From: Protonemura montana
Lineage: Eukaryota > Arthropoda > Insecta > Plecoptera > Nemouridae
DNA: 64,000 bases
Direction of reading: 5' to 3'
NCBI GenBank assembly: GCA_947568835.1
Contig: OX387602.1
Coordinates: 9,208,570 to 9,272,569 of the forward strand
Shown: positions 26,101-38,100 of the stretch, one piece after another
How positions within the stretch are numbered: the first letter of the stretch is position 1
Layout of the letters: each line of letters starts with the position of its first letter
Made by a program: the position numbers and the translations under genes
The notes under the pieces: model-generated
Seen by the model: only the letters and a program-made list of their open reading frames with translations
Told to the model about the DNA's origin: nothing
Database searches by the model: none

Positions 26101-29100
26101 AATAATAATTTTAGTCGCTCATCCTGCAGCGCTTTGGCGGTGCTAGAATGCTACCGCATGCATGGACAATGGTCCTCGCTAGATCCTATAGCCCAGAAAT
26201 GTCCTTTGACAAAAAGCAAATCACAAATCTAGTCCAAGTCATATTTTGACTTAATTATATTCGTAATTGATACGCATGATTTTTACTTTAACAGATGGAG
26301 GAAGGGTCGACACTGATAAGTGGTCCATGGCCAATTGATGAGAACTATTTTCGGTAATTGGGTGTATTTGCAAGTCTGATACTGTCAATATTGTCGATTA
26401 CCAATATAGTGCTCATGAATGTGCATGAATAAAGCATGTTGATTTCGAGATATGGTGGTCACCATGGCCTAATCGTGCGAAACGCCGTTAGACATGGAAC
26501 GCGTGTAAAAACCTAAACGCGATAACAAGATCGAAATCACGTTGGAGGATTTAGAAAATATTCTATGACTTGCACCATTTATGTATGTAGACCGAGGATT
26601 TTTGTGTAAAAACATTCATTGACAAAACAGCATCTCAAAAAAAAAAAATGCAACTTCTCTCGCTTAATTTTTTTGCTGAATACATTTTCTGTTCTCTTGG
26701 TCCGTGTGAGAATTTTTAGTGAAATTCAATTTTGAACATTTAGCATGTTTTGACCTTTCACTAGTTCGGCAGCGGTCGAAATGCATCTCCCTTCATCACC
26801 TTTGAGGGCGCAGTGAAATTCGAAATTTAACATGCAGCGATACATCAAATTATATACAAAACAGATTAATATTTTAATTAAATCCTAACCGATCCGAAAT
26901 TAGTTTTTGGTTGTATCGATATGTGTGTATGTACACAAATGACTGCTAAATTAACCAAATGTTGGCATGACAAAGTACCTACACCTCCACAGAGGTATTT
27001 ATTCACGTGCGCGTAACATACTCTACTCCCCGAACGGACAGCAGTAAGATACCTTTACAACGCAGCAGCTATATGCAATGCAATAATTATTTCGGATGAA
27101 CCAGACAAATAATTAATTCCGAACAAGAGTTGCCACGACGAGGTAGCGTGCTGTAAAAAGTACAGAAAACACAGTTATTCCCTCTAGTCTGTGGGTTACA
27201 CATGCATGCATTATTTCTACATTCCTGGGTGCAACTAAACTAACTGTACCCGACCTTTTTTTTTTCACCGTCATAACTATAATGTGAATTCGCTGTTTGC
27301 ATGTTACTCATTTCAATTGTCCTTTATGTTGGGTGAAATGCCACCACTGCCTTACAGATCTATTTCACTTGGTCATATAGAATAAGTTTACATTGTTGTT
27401 GTCACATGAACCGCATGGTAATGGTCACCTTGTTATAGAAAATATGTGGGAGACATACTAAATGCGGTATTTATATGAGTGGCCTGGCGTGTATCTTTGC
27501 ATCATTATGCTTGAGTTGTACGAATTTTAGTTTGGATTCCTGTTCGACTTGGAAGTTAGCTGAGAATTTGGACATGTGGGTGTGTTCTCGGGAATTGTCT
27601 CTGGGGTCACTAGAAGGTCACCCGCGGGTTCTATTTGGACAAGTGACCGATATACGTGGCGAACTGCATCAGAACGTTACCTATTTTAATGAATATTTAT
27701 GGCTGGTGTTCAAATTCTTTGCCAAAAGGTATTTTGTTTAACCAAAATGCACTGTTATGTGATGTTTTGGATTGTTTTAGTGCTTTCTGTTATGTATTGC
27801 GGAATAACATGACTCTTTATGTATGCTTCTAGAATTCACGACTCTCAAATCAAAACTTGCGTTATTTTACGCAATACCCCCAAAGATATATGTAAATACT
27901 AGGTTAAACGCGAGACATAATACCAATTTAGTTTATTATTTGGTAAAATTTTGTTACGGTGTTTTTAAATAGTTTTGCAAAAATTGCAAATCAAAGTGAA
28001 GGCGGAATAATTATTTTGAAAAAGTCAATCCTCTAGCGCTAACCTTATTAATCCCTTCACATTATAGCTCCTGACGGGTCAGGGGAATTGCGCACTCGAA
28101 AAAACTCGAGTGAACTCAAGGTCTATTAAACTTGTAAGCTATGCCAAAGTAATTTATACGCCTTTAGAAGGTGTGTATTAGATAATTTTAATTGTTATCT
28201 ATGCTAATTAAAATTACTTGTACTATCATAATTTCGTCTAAAGACTTAGGTTAAAAAAGCAACACATAGATTTGCTCCAATAATACTTTTGCATGCATTT
28301 ATACGGCGCATAGCATTCTGTGTCACGCGGGGAAAGTGCATTAATTACTTGCCATTGATCCTCGTATTGCTAATTGTCTTCTTATAAATCTAATTGTTAC
28401 TATGTTAATCCACTTGATAATATTGAATGTAGAAAGAAAGGTTCTTCCGTTTGCCCACGGTGCTTGATCGGCATCAACACGATCTATACCCATTCGATAA
28501 CCATCGTGCCATCGAGTGCGGTAATCTTTACCGCGCCTACCAAAGAAAACTATTACGAACAAATCTACCGCGCGTTTAACCTGCTTGCTCATAAGCGTAC
28601 ACTTAGCTATCTTACAAATCGCCCATCTTGCAAATTAAAAAGAAAAACACCTGTAATTTGTCACTAGCAGATTGGAGGCGTCGTCGTTAATAAGTCTAGG
28701 AAAAGTCTTCGTTGTCGTCGCGGCTTCCAGTCGTTTGTAATCAAGGTCGCGGGAAAGTTGGGTGGGAGAATGGGGGGGGGGGGGGGGGCGTCCTTGTCAT
28801 AATCGTGTCAGTATGCGTGTGACAAAGTGTGTGTCATCTTCTGTCAATTAGTGGCATTGCTCATCTTCAACGAGTGTGACAGTAGCGTCGCCACATCTCG
28901 TTACGGTGCTTGAACCTGTTTGTTGAAGGAGATGGCTGCTATTTACCTGCACCTATGCGCAGGGTTGTTCATTCTGTGTGAACTGCTAACGGACTTCATT
29001 TTTTTATTGATAGATGTCCCAGCGTACATTTTAAACTTTTGAAAAATCGGGGAAACAAGAACGATTAATACATTTATTGTACCGGTCATTTCGCTATGGC

Positions 29101-32100
29101 TTGCATTATTTGGAAATGTTTGGAAGGATCACATTTTCAGCGTTAATTTTCTCCTTTTTTAAACACAATGAAGAAAATGTGATTGGCATTTTAGACCAGA
29201 CTACACAGATCAAGCCATGAATCTCAATTACTAGTTCAAGTTCCTTCCATGGCTGGACGCTTCATGTAAATTGTCTTATGGTTACCTAAAATGTGAACCA
29301 CCGAGACGATTCATTGAGCAGACTTATTGGCAGGTGCTTCTCATTTTCTTATGCTTTGTTCAGTTCTAGGTTAGTGTTGAGCATTTTGCCCACGCTTGGC
29401 TGGACACCGAACCCAACTACCTAAACTGGGGGGGTCCCACCGTGTATCGATGGGTATTGGGTATTCATACGTGCAGGGTATCGCGCGAACGAGAGTTTGA
29501 CACTGTCATGACCAGGGCAAGAAAACGACAGCAATGGCTTCTTACACAACCACCGCCACTACATCGAAATCTAGATATTTAATCAACCGATTCCGAAGGA
29601 AAATGCTTCGTGATTTTTTCGCCAAATCTTTTTGCTTTCCACAATCACAGGATGTATCAGGGGCTTGGTCGCGAATCATTCGAGCGCTGAACTGACAAAC
29701 TACAACTGCTGGTATGCAATTGTTTTATGTGGCTGCACCAGATTTGTGTTTTACGTTAACAAACAATGTTTTTCATTCTTTGATAATCGTCTACTGCGTC
29801 AATGTTCTGAGTCAATGTCCGTTCTATTGTATGTATACCTGTGGCCACGAGTTTACGCAATTCATTTTGCGGAAGTCGAAAGTTGTCTCGTGTAAATTTT
29901 ACACGCACATAATAATTATTTCGATTCGTGTGAGATTGGCCAGTCTTATTCTCACGTGCTTCCATCATTTGTCTTACATTTTTAGAAGCTCTCGTTAAAC
30001 TCCGTATAGCTGAAGAAGAGCTGCATTCTTCGAATCGATGCCAGATGAAATTGTCGATGCTCGTCGAAGATGTCCTTTTCCTATCATTGTTCTGTCATCT
30101 AGGTTATACGCTTTAGATTCTCATTCCATGCTAGCGCGGTGCTCGTTTTTTTTTCGCGATTGTCAATCACCTCTGTTTTCCCCGTAAAGAAATCTTACAT
30201 CAACGGATACTTGCGAGGTTTTGACCCCTTATCTTCCAAAAGAGTTGATCACATTTCACAAGAGCCAAAGCACCGCGCGATTGCTAAATTACCACCTTGC
30301 TAATTATGCGCGTAATTATAATTGTACACAATTAATCAAGAAGTCAGATTACAGTTATGTTGGACGCGAGCTTTTGGTATTTTTCCCCCCCGATTCTAGC
30401 TCGCCTCATAGACATTGCCTATAGGTAAGGCTTGCAAGGATTGCAATCGATTCGTTTAATTATCGCGTAAGATCGATATGCCCATTGTATTAAAACAATG
30501 GTGTTAAATGGCTACTCACTTCATTACTGTGTGTAAATAACCTTGCCTGTTGAAATATTATACAAGGCAGAAGCGCATCCTATTAGCCTTGTTACGCGCC
30601 AGTCCGCGGAGAAGACTACGTCGATGTGCTAACTAACGACTTGTGATTGAGTTTTGTTTCTCTTTAGTGATGATTGCGTTTGAAGTTGGCGGCCTGCGTG
30701 CGATTCGCCGTTTAATTCGATTCGCGGCAAATTCACAAATTAATTACTGTTATCCTGTTGGTAATCGGTTTACTGCGTCAGGTTGATGTTAAAAGATTTA
30801 AGATAGTCCATGGGAATTTTTTTGGTTTGGTACTCAACTCATGATCGAATTCATGTTGATAACAAATGTATCGAAGCAAAATGCATGCGTTAGAAAAAGT
30901 AGGAGTCAATTTGGCATGAGCTTAAACAATTTTGGGGATGATTAAAGAAAATGTTGCCATATCAATTACGAATGACGACGTTACGTGACTCAGTACTACT
31001 ACAGTATTTATTTTACACGTCTCTAGATAAAAATCTATAAAAAAAATACTATAGAGGTACTATGAATAACAAAATAAATACAAAATAATTAAAATTAAAC
31101 AATTCAACTCACCGATTTACGTAGACCAATCGAAGAGCTTGTTAATTTTTCCAAGTACCGCCAAAAATCAAATGATTCACAAACTCAAGCATGCGCCGCT
31201 CCATTCAAAGTCAAAGTCACATGTCCTTTTCATCGCATTGCACTCAGCTGTCATTAACACCCCTACACTAGGCACCCCAATCAAAGTGGCAACACACTTA
31301 GAGACAACCTAGTGTTCTAAAGTTCCTTTGACGCCAAATTATTGACGCAATTCAATCGCCGGTACGAACACGAGAGCACGCACGCCGCGATCTTTTCCGT
31401 CTTCGGTAGGTACGAGCGGCGTGACTCCTGGTTCGATGCCGACACACGACTGACGGTTACAGCTGGTGCCTGCTAAGAATTCTTGTCCGATTTACCGCTC
31501 TTTGCTGGAGGAGAGGTCATCGCACCTTCTCGCGGTATGGCGGGGCAATCATTCTTGCAAACCAAATATCACGCACAACTCTTCAGCTACCGACAATACA
31601 ATAACCATTTACTTATTGAAAGAGATTTAATGGTAGTTTTTTTTTCTCGGTTGTCATAAGTCTCGTGAGTTGCGCACTGTTTCACTGTCAGTGGTTGGCG
31701 TGGAAGACGAACACGTTTGTCTTCGTGGTGACGTTTGAATGATTGTCAGCGTTAGCAGGAACTAATTCCACCGTAGGAACCCAATTTCCTTGATTTTAAG
31801 TTATTCGCCCCAAATAACAACGTGTACTCTACTCTACTCAACTCTACTCTACTCTTCTGTACCTACTGTATACTAAATTTTTTTTTTTTTTACTTTTTAT
31901 CGTCAATTTTCAGAATTTTATTAAACGGTGGGCACTTCTTGCTTCTCTTGCTTCAGCCCATTCCATCCTATCGTGTTTTCAAAAGTCTCATAGAAAAATC
32001 TTAAGGGTTCTGTGAAATTCGGGGCTCTCTTTCACCAACTCACATGAATTTCCCAAGTTTTCGGCAATATCTATATAAAGCGGGGGACTTTTAATTTACC

Positions 32101-35100
32101 TAGTCCATGGGAACCCCATGGGGGTTGTTTCATTGCCAAAACTATATAAATTCCTGAATATGTATTTATTTTACTACAATATTCTATAAGGTCGTCCGTG
32201 AATTTGTTAAAATTTCTCTTATTGGGACAAATTCTAACTTAAACGTCAAAGCCTGAATTTTTAGAAGAAGTTCGAAAGAATGTGGTTTTCTAGAGGTCAT
32301 AAAACCTCCCCTAAGGCGTATCAATAGGTCAAGTAATCCAAAATGTAAAACAACCTTCGATCTTAATTGGAGCCCGATGCATATTCATTCATCGCAAAGT
32401 GTCAATTCCCGATGCGTCACGCCAGACGTAACGTGTCGTGTGCTTGTCGCCAGATTCTGAGGCCATGGTTACTTTCTCACAAGACAGTAACCTACCTACT
32501 CGTAGATAACACCATCACGCAAATCTACTTGAGCTTTCGCCTTCGCAAATCTTAATGCCCGTTTTGTAGTTTTGCTTTCAACGAGCAACATGTTAGGTAT
32601 GGTTCATGACACAACGATGCTAATTGAACAGTTTTCAATTTAGTGTTCTAAATATTTCATCTCTTACAAATCTGTGCTTGTTATTTCTGAGCACTTAATT
32701 TATTAAATAGTTGTCTACCGACTTCGATAGCCGTAATGAGAGCGCGTCATATTCTTTATCGAGCCCCGGTGCGTCCAGGTTGGCGATTTTTATCTAGCAA
32801 ATTCTCTCCTAGTCTAATTCAGTATCAAACCGTAAACGAACACTTTCGCAAATTTGGATCCCTCTCCTTTTCTATGCATGGTTCGTCTATAGTGTAAGGA
32901 AAGAGACACTCTATTAGGAAATTTGTTAATTTTCAAAAGAACATTCTTGGCTATTTATGGATAATATACACTTCCCCCCTTTCCAAGTTTCTTGCACCAA
33001 AATTCTTCGAACTTAACTAAATTTCTCAAATCTTCTTTGAACCAAAAACAATAATTTTTTTTTTTTTTTTCAAATTGTCATGTAAACATATGACATCAAT
33101 ATCTCATTTCTCCAAACATCTTCAAACATCTCAATTGGAGGTCATATTCTCCACCTGACTTATATTGCTTATAATGTACACTTATATTGCTTCAGCCACC
33201 GGATAATGCCTAAGCTGAATAATAATAAAATAAATAAATAAAATAAATAAATAAAATAAACATTTCTCCTATTCAAAGCCTCTTAGAGACATGTTCGCGG
33301 CGTTAACCAAGATTTTCGTGTCTTCTTGCCCAGCAAAAAAAGTGCTCCAATTTAAAAATGAAAACACTATTAATTGACTGAGCAGCGGGCGTGGTTGACC
33401 ATTCTGCTCGTGAGGCAATTGATTTTCGCCTTCTTTACTTTGTCCTGGTCGTGATTCGCATTTCACTTACGCACCAGTTGGTCTTCGACGGACCTCTTGG
33501 CAATGCGTCGGAGTCGTGAGGAAATCGGTTGGTTATTACTCTGCCCCCGCAACCTAATCAATTTGACCAAGCCCCCGGGGTCAATCAGTCATGGCGTTTC
33601 CCAATGCCATTAGGAGTGGGACCTCTAGGAACAAAGACACCCACTAATTGCGAGAAATCGAAATCAAACTGTGTCGTTTTTATCACCTTTATTTCCACGT
33701 TTTTCTCCAAGTTGTCTGGGGTGTTGATAGTTCCCATTTGTATCTTATTTAGAACTGTTCCCAAGCTATCTATCAAACCGTATACGCCATGTGGTAAAGG
33801 CAATAAATCTTGCCTCGAGTGCGATAGTGCTCATATTTTCCCGGCCTGGCGTTAAGCCGGAATGAAAGTATTTTATTATTGTCTACTAACCAATTTCAGG
33901 GTTCAATAATATTTTTTTCGAAGAAACGTACTATTGAGACAGGCAAAATAATCCAATTTGATAAGCCACAGCAATCTCACGTATTTTTGTCCCTTCGGTC
34001 CAGTGACTCGGGTGATAGAAAGGAGGAGAGCTCGCGTTTGACCGAGGACTTCGTGATACTCATCTGGGTATCACAGATGTATCGTAGTATCGTGCCATTG
34101 CAGCTAGGCATTTTGCGCTGGTCACGCGACCGACATATTATCTATGATACTTAGTATCTATGTACTCAAATGTACTCTATGTACTCATATTATCAAATGA
34201 GTCTCATACCATCATCGCCGACGGCTATCCATCGACTCTGACATTACTATCCAGAGGCGATAAATAATGGGCGCCGTATGTATGAGACGATGATTCGTCG
34301 ACTCTGACATGAATATCCAGAGGCGATAAATAACGGGCGCCGTCGAAATGCATCGATGATCCGTCGACTCTGACACAAATTTTCTAGACCAGTTCATATT
34401 TTGCGCTGACGAAATTTGCCTCTGCAGCTCCGTAGTTGGGAATTTCGATGCTCGTAATGCCTCGTAGTTTAAAATGATCAAAATATATTTTGTCGTCACT
34501 CTTCATTGGGTCAATTTTAGTATCGCAGTCTCGCAGACATGTTTTTTTGACCAGTGACCACCAAATAACCTTGACAGTTCATTTTCCTCAATAATTCAGA
34601 GGCTTGACCAAGTGGAACAGCTCGAAGATCCACTCTACTCGCTGCAATCCTTTATAGAGCACTTGCACTAGCAGACTTTTTTGTGGCGTTCCTGATGAAC
34701 TCGCGTGGCCAAGGATAATTCTTTGCTCCGTTCACAATCAAATTCCATTACACCGCCACCTGATCTCCGAATCATTCGACCAGAGAGATAATTCAAAATT
34801 ACTCAGTATTGAAGCCCAAAATTTAAAAAAAAATACATCGTTCAACATATCAGATTCTAAACTAACCAGCCTTCCACTGATTCAGCTGAATACGTCTTGA
34901 GTACGAAGTTTTGGTCCGTGTAGCAGGAAAACTTTGTGCATGAACCATGATAAACAAGCACTGCAGCCAGCGTAGGTTCTAGGGTGGATATAGGAGTTCG
35001 CTTTTTATGCTTCTCAAGCTCGGGCACCTCAAGTATCTGGTCAGAGGGAACGTATGAAAGAAAGGGGTGAACTGATAGGATCCTTGTTTCTTTCACAGGG

Positions 35101-38100
35101 TGAGCCCAGGTTTTCCCGACCCTCGAACTTGTCTGCTGCACCAGAAGCTGCAGCTTCTCAATTGCTGTGTCAGTCGGAAGCAGGCGAGGGAACTCGCTTT
35201 CAAAGAACCTGCGTCGGAGCTGTCGCAGTCGGACTCAGGTGGGCCAAGAAAGTCGAGTCTGGTGGTACATGGTGACTATTTTTGGTTTAGAGGATTTTCC
35301 AGAATATTCCGAATGTGAGGGGCTTTGGAATTTTCATGCCCCATTTAAATTTTACTGTCTTAAATTTTACTGTCATTTCCAAATGTTTGGAAAATGTTAA
35401 AATGCTAACATTTTCAATCTCCAGCATGCTAAGAACATAAGGAAGATAAAAAAAAAAACATCGTCACCTTCATAGTTCCTGACATAAAGTATTTAATTTT
35501 AGGGATGTAAATAGCTAGAGGTGGAACCCCTATCGCTATAATTGAGGAAGTAAACCCATTATTCAAACTCTCCGCTTCACTCTCTCCACTCTACTTTTGC
35601 AGCCCCTGTGATCAACTGCCATACTAAATTAAAGTTGCACTCCTAAGAAAAATTGCCACAATACACTCTGAAGATAAAAATGCGTGGTTTTTTTCAAATT
35701 CAACTTGACCTGACACTTGCAGACTCGGAAGATGAATTCTTCGACTGCTCCGACGAGGAAGGGTCTGGAGATGTGGACGGTGGAGTTCTCACGTCGGCTG
35801 CCAAGAAAAAACAAAAGCACTCGCTGTGGAATCAGCCGGTGGGGCGGCTCCGACGGCACGGAAACCTTCGCCTGGTCACCACGGGGGAACATCTCTATGT
35901 TCCGCTCACGCAGGTACAAATCAGCACAAGCCATTAGCGATTGATTTGCATCTTTTTAACTCATCATTTCCAGGGAAACAAAAATGTGTATTTAGGAAAA
36001 TATTTTGAGAAATGGTACTCCTACAATTATGGGCCTTTTAACATAAGAGGATGTCTGTATTCAAGTGATCTATTAATGAGTGCTGGTAATCCTCCAAAGA
36101 CCACAAATTGCACAACAGATTACATTCCAGTGTATGACATTTTATTGATAACACATAATTTACATGCCATGGGCAACATTTCTGCTCCTGGAAGGGAAAT
36201 ACAGCCTCTGACTCACATTGCTGAGGTTTCTTTAAACCACACATAAGATGTTCCTTTATTTTGTATTGTCGCTCCAGGACCCGATCCCGAAGACGGAGGA
36301 TCAAGTCGAGGAAGACGCTGAGGTTCTGCTGCAATTGGGCACGGATGCACAGGGGGCGGAACTCCGGGCTCGCATGATGAGCGCCTCACTTCTTTCGGAC
36401 ATGGAGTCCTTCAAGGTACCCGCCTAGATTTAATTTTTGAAGGAGGACAGTTGTAAGATGGTGAATCATTCCTTCTCTCAGTTCCCAAAGTTTTAAGTTT
36501 CCTCTTCCCAAAGTTTTAAAGCCATCTCTGCAAAATAACATGATTTTTTTGGCACTTGAATGCAGCATATGGCTTGCGGTGTGCATTTTGGACCTTTGAG
36601 TATTAATCATACCGATTTAATTTTCCAGGCCGCCAATCCGGGAGCGATTGTCGACGATTTTATTCGGTGGTATTCCCCACGAGATTGGATAGAAGAGCCG
36701 GTTGGCACGGACGAGTTTGGCCAGAGGAAAGGTACCTACCATCTCAAAATATACACGTTATGTGATTTGCGCTACAGACCTGTTATGCGGGATGCCTACC
36801 GCTCAGTGTAAAGATACTTTTGGCTGTGGTCTGGTGGTATGCAATCCGTGCTACATGCGTGTGTAGTGTGGGTGCAGTTATTTGATTCCAAGGCGTAGGC
36901 GTACGATGTCCCTCTTAGATGAAACAGCCGAACAGTATTTATGCATGATGCAGTCTTGCTTGACAGTACAGCAATTTTTTTAATCTCAATGTCGCTTGCA
37001 TTTTTGGAAGGGATTAACACAATGCATTGTTGGACAGGTTCTCTGAGTGCTCGGATGCAGATCAAGGGGAACACGTGGATGGAGGTGTGGGAGGCTGCCA
37101 AGCCAGTGCCTGCCCGACGTCAGAAGCGGCTGTTTGACGACACGCGCGAGGCGGAGAAGGTGCTTCATTTCCTGGACTCGCGGGTGCCGTGCCATATCGC
37201 GCAGCTGCTCATGCCGATGCTGACGAGTGCCGTTGTCTCCCAACTTATGGAGCAGAAACCAGCTGAGCTGGTTGGGCTTGACGAGAAGATTCAGCTGCTG
37301 GTGAAGAGCGCGGAGCGACTCACGCGAAATCCCAACCCTAACCTAAAGAAATATGAGGTGAGATATGCCTTAGTTTCATTCCGAAGAAACGGGTGTTTTC
37401 AATGTCAAGGTTATTTTTGTAGGACGTGAAGAACCAGGATTTGAACAAGACTAAGTGTCAGTTTGCGGTCTTCTGATTGGCTGTTGCCTAGCAAATCACA
37501 AATTAACTGACTGTTCGAACTACTGAGAAACCGGCTCTTAGAAATTCAAAATCTTCTGAAGCCATTATAGCTACAAGAACTCACTTTTATTTTAATTATG
37601 TTTAGTGGTTGGCATAAATCCAAATAGATATGTGTTCGAAATGACTATTTAAGACTTATTTTAGACTATTTGCATTTCAAATTGGATAACAATAGTTATA
37701 ATATACTGCTAGGTGCAAGGAAATTACCCAGAAAACTTTGTAGGACTTTGCTGGCGACGTGGTTGGCGTGGAGGTGGCGATAGCCCAGTTCCAATCCATT
37801 CAACACAAGTTCGGAGAGCCGGCAGCTGCGGTGGATATGGAACTGTTGCAGCGGTTTATGGTAGAGCTAACAACGCTTGCCGAGGTGGAGGTCGTTGGAG
37901 GACCTCGCGGACACGTCAGGGGCAGGATCAGCACCATGTTTGGGGAAGCGCAAAAGGTGAGTGCCCAGCTTGTCTAGATTTAAGGGGGTGGGGGGGGGGG
38001 GGGAGGGGGTTGTAATGGCATTCAATTACTGGTGATCAATACCAAAAAGAGGGTATTTAGCTGGAATACATACAGACGTAGTCAACTACCATTTCAAAGA

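Larger units (their letters stand above)
19104..35098. other. right part of RAB3GAP1 intron 6
   Basis: Sixteen kilobases with no supportable exon. On the minus strand it must contain the promoter and non-coding 5' exon or exons of the nested LRR gene. A stretch enriched in CpG at about 31330-31560 is a candidate first exon, with a possible minus-strand donor GTACCTACC near 31407-31415, but this is only inference. It also holds the short repeats listed separately. All open frames seen here are short and of chance type. Confidence 0.4.

Noticed and set aside
29632..29998. Two overlapping plus-strand ORFs of 87 and 94 codons
   Set aside because: No recognisable motif and no splice context; two frames open at once in AT-rich DNA is common by chance.
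31400..31470. Possible tRNA B box (GGTTCGATGCC)
   Set aside because: No A box at the right spacing and no cloverleaf pairing; a chance match.
35239..35318. Extension of RAB3GAP1 exon 7 beyond 35238
   Set aside because: The frame stays open, but the donor CAG followed by GTGGGC at 35239 joins exon 8 in phase and gives DSDSEDEFFDC, matching the family's SDSEEEFFEC stretch.
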